Source: Microbacterium mangrovi
GTDB taxonomy: Bacteria; Actinomycetota; Actinomycetes; Actinomycetales; Microbacteriaceae
DNA: 64,000 bases
Reading direction: 5' to 3'
Assembly (NCBI RefSeq): GCF_000802305.1
Contig: NZ_JTDK01000014.1
Coordinates: 1 to 64,000 of the forward strand
Shown: positions 31,331 through 39,510 of the stretch, piece by piece
Layout: each line of letters opens with the position of its first letter
Position numbering within the stretch: the first letter of the stretch is position 1
The notes under the pieces: model-generated
Told to the model about the DNA's origin: nothing
The model's input: the letters and a program-made list of their open reading frames with translations, nothing else
Databases searched by the model: none
Translations under genes and position numbers: made by a program

Positions 31331-32167
31331 ATGAGCGCGAGGCAGCAGGCGTGGACTTCCGACAGCCCCGAGACGCCTCTTCTCGGAGGCGACGTCACGG
31401 TCGGCGTCGTGCGCTCCGGTGACACCGTTCGGCGTCCGCCGGGCATTTCGTCGCCTGCAGTCCGTGTCCTGCTCGAGCATCTGGAAGAGACCGGGTTCGA
31501 CGGCGCACCCCGCTACCTCGGCGTCGATGACCGCGGCCGCGACGTGCTGTCGTTCATCGAAGGCGAGACCGCCGGGCGACCCGCGCCGGAGTGGGTGGCC
31601 GACACCGACCGGGCGATCAGCGTCGCACGCCTGCTGCGTCGATACCACGACGCTGTCGCGTCTCTCGGGGTGCCGACGGTGTTCGACGGAGCGCGCTTGT
31701 CTGAACCGCAGGGGCTCCCGCCGGCGCTCGAAGTGCATCGCGACCTCATCGGGCACCGCGACATCACGGTCGAGAACGTCGTGTTCCGGGAGGGTGCCGC
31801 CGTCGGTCTGATCGACTTCGACCTGGCCCGGGCGAGCTCGCGGGCCGACGACATCTGCAACATGCTGCAGTGGTGGGCACCCTGGATGCCGGCAGAGGAC
31901 CGTCCTGGCCCGCTCATCGATGTCGACCCGTACCAGCGCACCAGAGCCATGCTGGACGCCTACTCCCTCGATCCCGCCGAGCGGAGGCTGCTCGTGCCCC
32001 TCGCGCGGAACGGTGCCGAGCGGTCGTGGCACCTCATGCGACATCGAGCGCTGGTCGACGGCGGCGGCTGGCGCCGGATGTGGGACGAGGGCGTCGGCGA
32101 CGCGATCCTGCGCCGGCAGGAGTGGCTGCGCCGCAACGAGCGGTCTCTCATCGAGTCTGTCAGCTGA
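31331..32167 (+). CDS. APH-fold phosphotransferase
   Basis: A 278-residue kinase-like protein of the aminoglycoside phosphotransferase/choline kinase superfamily. Catalytic loop GHRDITVENVVF (HxDxxxxN, near residue 140), then the metal-binding LIDFDLARASS. The N-terminal lobe has a nucleotide-binding GVVRSGDTVRR but no clear APH resistance subgroup, so the substrate is unknown; a metabolic small-molecule kinase is as likely as resistance. Two adjacent ATGs exist (31328, 31331). The second is spaced better from AGGA. Confidence 0.8.
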   Translation: MSARQQAWTSDSPETPLLGGDVTVGVVRSGDTVRRPPGISSPAVRVLLEHLEETGFDGAPRYLGVDDRGRDVLSFIEGETAGRPAPEWVADTDRAISVARLLRRYHDAVASLGVPTVFDGARLSEPQGLPPALEVHRDLIGHRDITVENVVFREGAAVGLIDFDLARASSRADDICNMLQWWAPWMPAEDRPGPLIDVDPYQRTRAMLDAYSLDPAERRLLVPLARNGAERSWHLMRHRALVDGGGWRRMWDEGVGDAILRRQEWLRRNERSLIESVS

Positions 32168-32297
32168 GAGCCGGTCCAGACCCGGCCTCTCCTTGGAGTC
32201 ATATCCGACGTCTAAACGGGAGTAAGACGTGCCGTTACCAACAGATGTTCCCCAAGGTGTTGGCAGTGGAACCACCTTCTGTTGGAGTCTGTAACCC

Positions 32298-32329
32298 TTA
32301 CCAACACTTATAGAACTAAGTGTTGGTAA
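32298..32329. promoter_or_regulatory. Large palindromic operator upstream of the Fic gene
   Basis: Two perfect 13-bp arms (TTACCAACACTTA at 32298-32310, TAAGTGTTGGTAA at 32317-32329) flank six bases. A TATAGA at 32309-32314 inside could be the -10. A weaker pair of TACCAACA/TGTTGG half-sites lies at about 32235-32264, and another TGTTGG at 32280. The start GTG at 32339 is only 10 bp further on. Confidence 0.8.
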
Positions 32330-32338
32330 AATGATGGG

Positions 32339-33577
32339 GTGAGCACACCTCCCGCTGACGTTGGGATCCCGATCGATCCCGTCTCCTCCGAGACGTTCGA
32401 CTGGAAGCCGCGCGCGCCGCAGATGTACTCGCGCGCCGAAGTGGTGCGCCAGACCGGTCCCTACGAGGCGACCGTCACCGCCTCGATCGCCGGCTGGGAG
32501 CCCCACATCTCCGGGGAAGACGCTGCCGACGTGGAGGACGCGACCCGGCAGTTGGTCGCGTTCGACCAGCATGCACAACGCACCCTCGGCACCGACAACC
32601 CGGCACTCGGACCGATGACCGCGATCCTGCTGCGCACGGAGTCGGCATCCAGCTCGCAGATCGAGCACCTGACGACTTCGGCGAGACAGCTCGCCCTCGC
32701 CGAGATCGACGAGGGCGAGAAGCGAAACGCGCTCACCGTCGTCGGCAACGTCCGCGCCATGGAGGCAGCGCTTGCCCTCGCGGACGAGATCAGCGAGGAG
32801 TCCATCCTCGCCATGCACGACGCGCTGCTGAGTCACCAGGTCGGCCTCGAGCAGGAGGCTGGGAAATACCGGCGCGAGCAGGTATGGATCGGAACCGGGA
32901 ACGCCGGCCCCCGACTGGCCGAGTTCGTCGCGCCGCATCATGACCGCATCCCCGGTGCGATTGAGGATCTGGTCGCGTTCGCGCGGCGCGAGGACGTGTC
33001 CGTGCTCGTACAGGTCGCTGTCGCTCATGCCCAGTTCGAGACGATCCATCCGTTCGTCGACGGCAACGGCCGGACAGGGCGGGCGCTGGCCCAGTCGATC
33101 CTCCGCAACAAGGGCCTGGTCGGCTCCACCGCCGTGCCGATATCTGCGGGGCTGCTCGTCGACGTGAACCGCTACTTCGGTGCGCTGAGCGCATTCCGGG
33201 ACGGTGATGCCGGCCCCATCATCCGGGAATTCGCCTCGGCAGCCCGGATCGCGGCGAGCTCGGGCACCCGACTCGTCGATGATCTGGTCCGTGAACTCGA
33301 CGAGTCACGCGCGAAGATGAAGGGCATCCGGGCGAACGCCGCGGCGTGGAAGGTTCTGCCTGCGCTCGTCGGACAGCCCGCGGTCAATACGAAGTACCTC
33401 ATGACGACCGTGGGCCTGGGCGAGATGGCGGCGCTTCGTGCGCTCGACGCACTCACTGAGCGGGAGGTCCTCACCGAGACCACGGGGAAGACACGCGGTC
33501 GTGTCTGGCAGCACCGCGGCATTTTCGACGTGCTCGATCAGTACGCGGAGGAGATCCGTCGGATGAGCGTGCGCTGA
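32339..33577 (+). CDS. Fic-domain AMP transferase with C-terminal winged helix
   Basis: A 412-residue protein. The N-terminal part has a Fic-N region with SSSQIEHL (residues 104-111), the place of the inhibitory S/TxxxE helix with Glu109. The catalytic motif HPFVDGNGRTGR spans residues 237-248 and is complete. Residues 340-405 look like a winged helix (NTKYLMTTVGLGEMAALRALDALTE), common in this Fic group. Fic enzymes transfer AMP to a protein hydroxyl. The target is unknown and no separate antitoxin gene is present, so self-inhibition is expected. It may bind its own palindrome; this is inference. Confidence 0.88.
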   Translation: MSTPPADVGIPIDPVSSETFDWKPRAPQMYSRAEVVRQTGPYEATVTASIAGWEPHISGEDAADVEDATRQLVAFDQHAQRTLGTDNPALGPMTAILLRTESASSSQIEHLTTSARQLALAEIDEGEKRNALTVVGNVRAMEAALALADEISEESILAMHDALLSHQVGLEQEAGKYRREQVWIGTGNAGPRLAEFVAPHHDRIPGAIEDLVAFARREDVSVLVQVAVAHAQFETIHPFVDGNGRTGRALAQSILRNKGLVGSTAVPISAGLLVDVNRYFGALSAFRDGDAGPIIREFASAARIAASSGTRLVDDLVRELDESRAKMKGIRANAAAWKVLPALVGQPAVNTKYLMTTVGLGEMAALRALDALTEREVLTETTGKTRGRVWQHRGIFDVLDQYAEEIRRMSVR

Positions 33578-33592
33578 TCAGCAGAAACAAAG

Positions 33593-33626
33593 AAACCCTC
33601 GCGATGTAGAAGCTACGCGAGGGTTT
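33593..33626 (-). terminator. Terminator originally belonging to the tRNA operon
   Basis: An 11-bp perfect stem (33593-33603 with 33616-33626) and a 12-nt loop, followed on the minus strand by a T-rich tail. Nearly the same hairpin is repeated at 39311-39345 behind the intact tRNA-Phe. Confidence 0.7.
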
Positions 33627-33629
33627 CCG

Positions 33630-33672
33630 TGGCCCCGACGGGCGTCGATCCCGTGAACTCACGATTTTCAGT
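33630..33672 (-). repeat. Left attachment-site copy (tRNA-Phe 3' fragment)
   Basis: 43 bp matching the 3' part of tRNA-Phe at 39373-39415 with two mismatches; the sequences diverge right after the anticodon-loop region. It cannot form a tRNA. It marks the far end of the inserted element. Confidence 0.88.
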
Positions 33673-33883
33673 TCGATGACACGGGCTGTTGGGTGCCGGT
33701 TGGTGCTCGTTACCCGCGGGAATCCGCGGAAGTCGCGCTCGGTGGTTGCGGTTGGCGGTGGGTGACGTCAGCGGAGCCACCGGCACGGAACCGGCACAAC
33801 TTATTCACAGGCTTGGATGAGGGCGCACGGCGAGTGTCAAGTACGAGAGGATGGAACGCGCACACGGATGAAGAGGAGTCCCG

Positions 33884-35002
33884 ATGAGCATGGCAGATAA
33901 CGCCACACCCGCCGTGGGGGAGGCTGTAGAGCCGATCTCGGACGCTCAACCGGTTAACGTTGAAGACCTCTGCCTGGACCGAAACAATCCTAGGCACCCT
34001 GAGCAACCTTTTGACTCGGAAGAGGAGGCGCTCGAGTTCCTAGTCGATGAGGCCGACGCGAACGAGCTAGTTCAAGCGATCGGCAACACAGGGTGGCTCA
34101 ACTACGAGCCCCTGGTCGTGCTTCGAGACGGGAACGTGGTTCTCGAGGGTAACCGCCGCCTCGCCGCCCTGCGTATCCTTCGAGACCCCGCCTTGCAGCG
34201 TGAATATGGGATCACACCCCCGAGCCCGCTGCATCCGAACGCGCTCCCCGACGAGGTGCTAGCGATCAAGGTGAGTAGCCCATCGCAGGCGCGCGACTTC
34301 ATCGGATTCAAACATGTGAATGGCCCACATAAGTGGGATTCACTCGCGAAGGCAAAGTTTGCATGGGATTGGGTGCGAGATCCGTCAGGGATTTCGCTTG
34401 ACGCGGTCGCGAAGCGTCTAGGTGACAGTCACAATACGGTTGCCCGACTTGTGAATGCGTACATCGTTCTTCGACAGGCTCAGCGACTCGGGTTTGATAT
34501 CGCCGAACGCACGAAATCAAACTTCTCGTTCTCACATCTCTATACCGCCCTTCCGCGGCCCAACGTCCGTGCATACCTCGGACTAGACGATGCGGTTACT
34601 GAACTACTGCCCGATGACCCCGTACCCGCAGGGCGTCATGAGTCCTTGTTGACTTTCATGACCTTGCTCTACGGGCAGGGTGCGCACAAGACCGTAATTC
34701 AGAGCCAGAACCCAAACCTCAACCAGCTGGTGGATGTTCTCGGGAATCAGACGGCGACCGCAATGCTGGTCTCGGATCGGGATCTCAAAGTTGCCTACGA
34801 GCAAGTAGAGGATCGTAGCCGGCGTTTCGCCGAGCGCCTGTTCGCCCTTAACAAGGCTGCCCGAGCGGCGAGTGAAGCGGCAGGTGACTACGCGTATGAC
34901 CCTGATCTCCATGAGATGGCCCTCAGCGTGCAGAAGACCGTGCGGGGGATCATTACAGCGATGACGGCAGAGAAAGATACGGCGGAAGAAGCAGCCGAGT
35001 GA
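33884..35002 (+). CDS. ParB/sulfiredoxin-fold protein, first gene of the island module
   Basis: A 372-residue protein. The N-terminal 150 residues carry the ParB-like signature: VNVEDLCLDRNNPRHPEQPF, split here as EDLCLDRNNPRHP, then VQAIGNTGWLNYEPLVVL and the key DGNVVLEGNRRLAALRIL. A helix-turn-helix-like part follows (LDAVAKRLGDSHNTVARLVN). No partition partner ParA is nearby. Proteins of this type with EGNRR motifs are often found in defence loci. It overlaps the next gene by 4 bp. AGAGGAG precedes the ATG. Base composition is lower in GC than in neighbours outside the element. Confidence 0.8.
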   Translation: MSMADNATPAVGEAVEPISDAQPVNVEDLCLDRNNPRHPEQPFDSEEEALEFLVDEADANELVQAIGNTGWLNYEPLVVLRDGNVVLEGNRRLAALRILRDPALQREYGITPPSPLHPNALPDEVLAIKVSSPSQARDFIGFKHVNGPHKWDSLAKAKFAWDWVRDPSGISLDAVAKRLGDSHNTVARLVNAYIVLRQAQRLGFDIAERTKSNFSFSHLYTALPRPNVRAYLGLDDAVTELLPDDPVPAGRHESLLTFMTLLYGQGAHKTVIQSQNPNLNQLVDVLGNQTATAMLVSDRDLKVAYEQVEDRSRRFAERLFALNKAARAASEAAGDYAYDPDLHEMALSVQKTVRGIITAMTAEKDTAEEAAE

Positions 35003-36078
35003 CCAACGCCATCTCCCCGGTCGATCGGAGGGCGACGCGATCGCATGCGGCCGACTGGATTGAATTGAAGGTCCTCGAGTCCGAGATTGGAAGTTTTCGG
35101 TCGTCACAGTACGTCTCGGCGCTGAGTTGGGACTCCGGTAGCGACGACGACGACGATGGATTTGATGATGATCGTGAAGTCGCTGAGTTCGGGGGTGACC
35201 CTGAAATCATGGACGGCGAGTTCGATGATCTTCTCGAACGTGCAACGGACGAGATCCGTTGGCGACAGGAAGTCCTCGGCGACCTCTACCCATTTGAATT
35301 GTCACTATCTCGCAGGGGGTGGGTTCTCAGGCTTCGCCAGGAGCTGAGGAACCGTTCGGAAATACGGCTGGCTAGGACGGTCTATGTTGCCTGTCTGTTG
35401 CTGTCCGCTGCCAGGCATGATCGGATCCCCGGAGTTGACCGAGCGCTCTTTGCGGTAAAACCAGTTGCGGACGCATTTCAGCGGATTGTCTTTCTCATCT
35501 CGCCAGCACTGCTGGGTGGCCCGTCGTTCTGGATTGCCTTCCCTCGACCCGAGGGCGACGACTACGGGCCGGCTCTTCAACGTTTAACCTCAGTGCTCGG
35601 GAGCGGGCTCCTTCGTAGTCGCAAGCCGCCCTCGCAGACGAGCAACAAGGATGGTGGCGTTGATGTCATCACTTGGCGGCCGTTCGCGGACGGTCGCTCG
35701 AACGTCCTCGTCTCCTACGGCCAGGTTGCTAGTGGCAAGAGATGGCGAGACAAGTCGGTCAAGAACAAGTTGAAGAGTCATTTCCTCAAATGGTTTGAGG
35801 AGCATCCATCAGGACACTACATTCCGGCTATGTATATTCCACACCTCATGCACGAAGACCTTCGAGTTGGAAAGAAGGGCACTTGGGATGAGCTGCTCCA
35901 GGACGATGCTCACACCCTGGAAATGCTCCTAGGTGTGGTCATAGATCGCATTCGGATGACACTTTTTGTTCCGGATGTACTACGCCTCAGAGGCGAGTGG
36001 GATCCTGCCGTCGCGTTGGAATTGCGCGAGATTACCAAATGGGTCAGCAGGGCAAGGCGTGCACTCAGAGGCTCTTAG
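34999..36078 (+). CDS. Putative nuclease-like protein of the island module
   Basis: A 359-residue protein with no clear named family. An acidic stretch (GSDDDDDGFDDD) lies at 47-58. Residues 217-246 read KDGGVDVITWRPFADGR then VLVSYGQVASG, the D...(E/Q)x(K/x) spacing of PD-(D/E)XK-type restriction nucleases, with Asp222 and Gln242; the usual Lys is Ala244, so activity is uncertain. The start overlaps the ParB-like gene by ATGA-type coupling (GTGA). Its 3' end overlaps the convergent methyltransferase by 14 bp. Taken with the methyltransferase, a restriction role is the best guess. Confidence 0.6.
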   Translation: MTNAISPVDRRATRSHAADWIELKVLESEIGSFRSSQYVSALSWDSGSDDDDDGFDDDREVAEFGGDPEIMDGEFDDLLERATDEIRWRQEVLGDLYPFELSLSRRGWVLRLRQELRNRSEIRLARTVYVACLLLSAARHDRIPGVDRALFAVKPVADAFQRIVFLISPALLGGPSFWIAFPRPEGDDYGPALQRLTSVLGSGLLRSRKPPSQTSNKDGGVDVITWRPFADGRSNVLVSYGQVASGKRWRDKSVKNKLKSHFLKWFEEHPSGHYIPAMYIPHLMHEDLRVGKKGTWDELLQDDAHTLEMLLGVVIDRIRMTLFVPDVLRLRGEWDPAVALELREITKWVSRARRALRGS

Positions 36079-36991
36079 CGATCATTGAATCGCGCATGCG
36101 ATCGGAGAGGACCATCAATTCGGTCGCGACTCCCATATTGCGCGCAGAATAGATCAGGCTAAACGTTTCCTGGTAGCGCTCGTCATATAGATCACGGATC
36201 AACTGAGTGTCATCATAAGTAAGCACCCAGTTTGCAGAAGAGTTCCGGTTCAAGCACATGGCCAGGAATGTGTGATCGGCTTCCGTGAACGAGTTCAGGT
36301 ACAGGCTGCCACCCATCTGCACGTATGGGGGATCGACGTAGAGAAACACCTCGGGGAGTGATGCGTACTCTTCGATCACGGCTCTTCCATCGCGAGACGA
36401 AACTGTGATCCTTTCGCGGAGTTTAGAGATGCTATCGATACGGGACGTGAGCTTTTCTCGATTGAAGCGAGCATCGATTTTGTAGCGACCAGATTGTTGC
36501 TGCCCGCCGATCACTCCGGCGTTCAGCACGCCAGATCGATTGGTGCGATTGAGATAGAAGAACGCGAATCCGAGTTCGAAGGAGTATCCCCCAGCGGCCC
36601 TACCTGAGGCATAGGTCTGCTTCTGTGCACGCCACTCATTTAGTGTGAGGGGCACAGCTTGTAGCGTGGCGGTGAAGCGAGGGCCTTCATCAACGACGGC
36701 GCGCCAGAACGAATAGACGGCGGGATCGAGGTCATTGATGACGACACGCTCGACGCGGTCCTGGAGCAGCAGGGTGATGGCTGCGCCAGCTCCACCTGCA
36801 AAAGGCTCGACATAAGTCACTCCCTCGATCTCCGCCTTCGCGATGGCTTCCCCAAGGAAGGCAGACAGGGACGACTTGCCGCCTGGGTAGCGCAGGGGAC
36901 TGTCGTACTGCGGGCGAGTCGTCTTTACGTCGAGCACGTAGCTGCTTTCTCTAGCGAGGTCAAGATTGAGGTTAGCGTGGACCTGCGACAC
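36065..36991 (-). CDS. D12-class N6-adenine DNA methyltransferase
   Basis: A 308-residue Dam-type enzyme. LRYPGGKSSL at about 33-42 and PFAGGAGAAI (63-72) form the AdoMet-binding N-terminus. The catalytic motif DPPY is at 220-223. NRTNRSGVLNAGVIGG in between is typical of the D12 class. It methylates adenine in a short target. It lies tail to tail with the nuclease-like gene, overlapping 14 bp. The start GTG at 36991 has no clear ribosome-binding site, so the true start may lie up to about 25 codons downstream. Confidence 0.9.
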   Translation of the reverse strand: MSQVHANLNLDLARESSYVLDVKTTRPQYDSPLRYPGGKSSLSAFLGEAIAKAEIEGVTYVEPFAGGAGAAITLLLQDRVERVVINDLDPAVYSFWRAVVDEGPRFTATLQAVPLTLNEWRAQKQTYASGRAAGGYSFELGFAFFYLNRTNRSGVLNAGVIGGQQQSGRYKIDARFNREKLTSRIDSISKLRERITVSSRDGRAVIEEYASLPEVFLYVDPPYVQMGGSLYLNSFTEADHTFLAMCLNRNSSANWVLTYDDTQLIRDLYDERYQETFSLIYSARNMGVATELMVLSDRMRDSMIAKSL

Positions 36992-37131
36992 GGGACGTCA
37001 AGGGCTCCGGTGATGTCCAGACGCCGAGGAGCGCGCGGACCGGAGCGGAGCGAGGACCGCACGCACCGCAGGTGGCCGGACATCGCGCGGACGGAGTCCG
37101 CGGCTTGAACGAGTAAAGAAAGGTCTCACAG

Positions 37132-37740
37132 CTACGAGCGCCGGGTCTCGACGGAGTCGTCCACAGTTCCGGGGAGGCGCATGCCTTCGAAACCGGTTTT
37201 GGTCGGTGCCGCGCCGCCCTTCTCGACCACGACGCGCTGGATCGCGCTGATGGGCTCGTCGATCCGCGTCCAGGGAACGAATCGCGGGTCCCGTTGTGCG
37301 GAGGTCATGGCCTCATCGAGCGCCGCTGAGATGCCCCACAAGTCATCGAAGCCGAGGGCTCGGATCCCGTTTCTGATCGCATCGAGGTCTGGGTCATCGG
37401 AGAGCAGAGCTTCGATCGCCGCGACCGTCTTGGGTGTGTAGCGCTTGGCGAACGACTGCGTGATCGCTCCCTGCATCGCGGCGAGTTCGCCGATGGGCGG
37501 CTTGGGCTGGTGGAACTTGTGCGTATACGCGTTGAAGACACTGCGGTAGTCGCGAGTGGCGCGATCCGCTGCTTCAGATGCCGCGGACATGCGCCGAAAC
37601 GCTTCGTCGTGATTCTGGGGAGCGTCTCCGGCGATGGGGGTTGTATCCATCGCGCCCACCGCCTCCGCTGCGCGCTCTTGCAAGCGCTGCAGCACGCTGC
37701 GCACGGGCTCAGCAACAACGCCCCATGTTGTGGTGCTCAT
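37132..37740 (-). CDS. Hypothetical helical protein in the island
   Basis: A 202-residue, mostly helical soluble protein (VRSVLQRLQERAAEAVGAM, then DEAFRRMSAASEAADRATRD and AALDEAMTSAQRDPRF). No family is recognised. The start at 37740 has GGAGGTGGG upstream. It stands alone, between the methyltransferase, which is on the same strand and downstream after 140 bp of GC-rich sequence, and the decayed replication-activator gene. Confidence 0.6.
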   Translation of the reverse strand: MSTTTWGVVAEPVRSVLQRLQERAAEAVGAMDTTPIAGDAPQNHDEAFRRMSAASEAADRATRDYRSVFNAYTHKFHQPKPPIGELAAMQGAITQSFAKRYTPKTVAAIEALLSDDPDLDAIRNGIRALGFDDLWGISAALDEAMTSAQRDPRFVPWTRIDEPISAIQRVVVEKGGAAPTKTGFEGMRLPGTVDDSVETRRS

Positions 37741-37892
37741 GCTCCCACCTCCAGCTAGATAGCTTACGGCCCACACCTATAGCTGCGCGATGGAGCTGTT
37801 GGCATAAGTGATGAGAAAAAGGTTGGCAGGGTAAGGAGAAAGCGTCACACTAATGAGTGAGAACAAAGCTCACCGACTGAGAGGAACTAGTC

Positions 37893-38250
37893 ATGGCACT
37901 GCAGTCAGGAGTCCCGGTCAGCTTCGAGGCCTACTTCCCTCGTGGGGCGTTCATGGTCGGCGAGGTCGAGCCGGTCGTGAAATGGTCCGATGACGGAGAG
38001 CGGCAGGGGCAGGATCTCGACAGGAACACCGGCGGGCCGCTGTGGCAGGTGCGCATCATCGATGCCAGAACGAGGTCACGGGCAAGATCGCGAGCATCAG
38101 CGAACCGACGGCGCCGCCGGAGGCCAATGGCCTGCCGTTCCGGCCAGTCGTCTTCGACGGACTGTCCGTCACTCCCTACGTGAAAGAGACGGGTGGTCGT
38201 CCGCGGGTCGCGTTTTCCCTCCGCGCTCAGAAGATGAAGCCTCGCGGAGG
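37893..38250 (+). pseudogene. Frameshifted actinomycete integrative-element activator-type gene
   Basis: The first frame reads MALQSGVPVSFEAYFPRGAF ... LWQVRIID and then loses meaning. From about 38070 another frame continues NEVTGKIASISEPTAPPEAN ... LSVTPYVKETGGRPRVAFSL ... RAQKMKPRG. Joined, they resemble the 'plasmid replication, integration and excision activator' protein found beside ftsK-like genes in Streptomyces-type integrative elements. A frameshift near 38060-38072 breaks it. GAGAGGAAC precedes the ATG. It is the only clear trace of the element's transfer or replication functions. Confidence 0.6.
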
Positions 38251-38587
38251 TGATGATGGCCCGGTCGTGGGCGCTCGAGCGCGCCTACTGGGCGGGGGGA
38301 ACTGCCACGGCTGTGGCGTCGCGGATGGTGGGTCGTTCTGGTCCTGCTCTACTCGTGCCCGGCAAGACCTGCCTCGCAGCGGAGGAACGCGGTCATACAC
38401 GCTGTGACCTTTACCGCCGACGACGGGAAGCAAGCACTCGGAACGGTTGACCATTCTTCCCCGGGCCGTTTTCTCGCATCAGACGTCCGAAACGTAACTC
38501 GAGCAGTGATTGAGGCGTCCATGACACTGCCTGCTTGACCATCCCGATGCGCGCATCGACCCCGCTGGGCGCACCGTGTGGGAGCGT
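38251..38587. other. Stretch without a recognisable gene
   Basis: Short open frames only, none with a ribosome-binding site and family-like composition. It may hold remains of the element's lost transfer genes, but nothing can be identified. Confidence 0.5.
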
Positions 38588-39028
38588 CTACGTCTCAGCG
38601 ATCTCTACCTCTTCGGGGAAGACCTTCGTGACGATCTGCTGGTTGCCCCACGAGCCCATTGGCACGATGAACAGGACATCGGCCTGGCCCGTCCAATCGC
38701 GCTCGCTCTGGACGACGGTGCCGACCGACCCCGCTGGCACTTTCGGTCGCTCCCACCCGCCGATCGTCTGGACCGCGACCACGCGCGTGCCCTTGAAGAG
38801 CTGTGGTGCGACCGGAGCGATTTCACCTCGGTTCTCGGCTCGACGCCTGCGCAACGCGCGCACGAGGTAGAAGATGCCGATGGCGAGGCCTCCGACGCCA
38901 GACGCGGTGCCACTGAGTCCGTACGCCCACCCCCAATCCGCCCACCACCACAGACAGAGGGCGAGCAGCGCGGCAGAGAGACCGATCATCAGCACGCACA
39001 TCCGGACGCTCGGCGCCCGCCACTTCAC
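38588..39028 (-). CDS. Membrane protein with C-terminal SH3-like domain
   Basis: A protein of about 146 residues if it starts at GTG 39028. Two hydrophobic helices (VLMIGLSAALLALCLWWW and GVGGLAIGIFYLV) are followed by a basic RALRRRR and then a cytoplasmic beta-rich part (FKGTRVVAVQTIGG, PKVPAGSVGTVVQSE, QQIVTKVFPEEVEI), like a small KOW/SH3-type barrel. Function unknown. The start is uncertain: ATG at 39001 and 38989 are alternatives and no strong ribosome-binding site is seen. Confidence 0.5.
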   Translation of the reverse strand: MKWRAPSVRMCVLMIGLSAALLALCLWWWADWGWAYGLSGTASGVGGLAIGIFYLVRALRRRRAENRGEIAPVAPQLFKGTRVVAVQTIGGWERPKVPAGSVGTVVQSERDWTGQADVLFIVPMGSWGNQQIVTKVFPEEVEIAET

Positions 39029-39182
39029 CGTGTCCGCGAGATCACCGCGCTGCGCTGTCACCGTGGCCTGGGAGGGCGACGCCAACGACGGAATTCGAAA
39101 CCATGCCCAGAGAGTACGGCCGGTGGATGACGTGCTACAAGCGGGCGGCTCCCGGCACAGAACCGGCACACGCTCCGCGGGA

Positions 39183-39269
39183 GATGCGTTTCGTCTCGCT
39201 TCGCTCGGTCAACGACCGGCGGCTTCGCGGAAGATGCGTTTCGTCTCGCTTCGCTCGCTCAACGACCGG
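39183..39269. repeat. Two copies of a dispersed 37-bp repeat
   Basis: Copies at 39183-39219 and 39233-39269 differ by one base. In reverse complement they belong to the same family as the four repeats in front of folP (50164-50380): CCGGTCGTTGAGCGAGC-like followed by GAGACGAAACGC. Confidence 0.8.
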
Positions 39270-39310
39270 AACGCGACTCGGGGCAGAAAACGTCCCTCAC
39301 CGGGGAAAGC

Positions 39311-39345
39311 AAAACCCCCGCCATGTAGAAGCTAGGCGAGGGTTT
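39311..39345 (-). terminator. Terminator of the tRNA Glu-Asp-Phe operon
   Basis: On the minus strand a stem (CCCTCGCC with GGCGGGGG) and a 12-nt loop are followed by TTTTGCTTT. It is a near copy of the hairpin at 33593 and was probably brought in by the element. Confidence 0.75.
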
Positions 39346-39372
39346 CTGGGGTGATTGTAACGATCACCCTTG

Positions 39373-39415
39373 TGGCTCCGACGGGCGTCGATCCCGTGAC
39401 CTCACGATTTTCAGT
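39373..39415 (-). repeat. Right attachment-site copy inside tRNA-Phe
   Basis: 43 bp shared with 33630-33672 (two mismatches). The crossover core is the 3' end of the tRNA up to its anticodon loop. Confidence 0.88.
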
Positions 39416-39445
39416 CGTGCGCTCTACCAACTGAGCTACAGAGCC
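39373..39445 (-). tRNA. tRNA-Phe (GAA)
   Basis: 73 nt without encoded CCA. Acceptor stem GGCTCTG with CGGAGCC, D-arm GTAGCTCAGTTGGTAGAGC, anticodon loop CTGAAAA with GAA, T-loop GGGATCGACGCCC. It is the last of three tRNAs and the insertion target of the element on its 3' side. Confidence 0.95.
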
Positions 39446-39510
39446 GTGCAACAACCATGAACTGTCGCACCTAAACGAAGGGCCCTTCGAAAAGGGCCCG
39501 TCGCTCAGAG

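Larger units (their letters stand above)
39029..39372. other. Right edge of the element
   Basis: No gene. It contains a 19-bp motif at 39152-39170 that also occurs with one mismatch at 33780-33798, a pair of 37-bp repeats (39183-39269) and a hairpin (39311-39345). Confidence 0.6.

Noticed and set aside
32339..33577. A Fic/antitoxin two-gene pair
   Set aside because: No small gene overlaps or precedes the Fic gene; an internal inhibitory helix is more likely.
33630..33672. A second tRNA gene
   Set aside because: Only the 3' part of tRNA-Phe is present; acceptor 5' strand and D-arm are missing.
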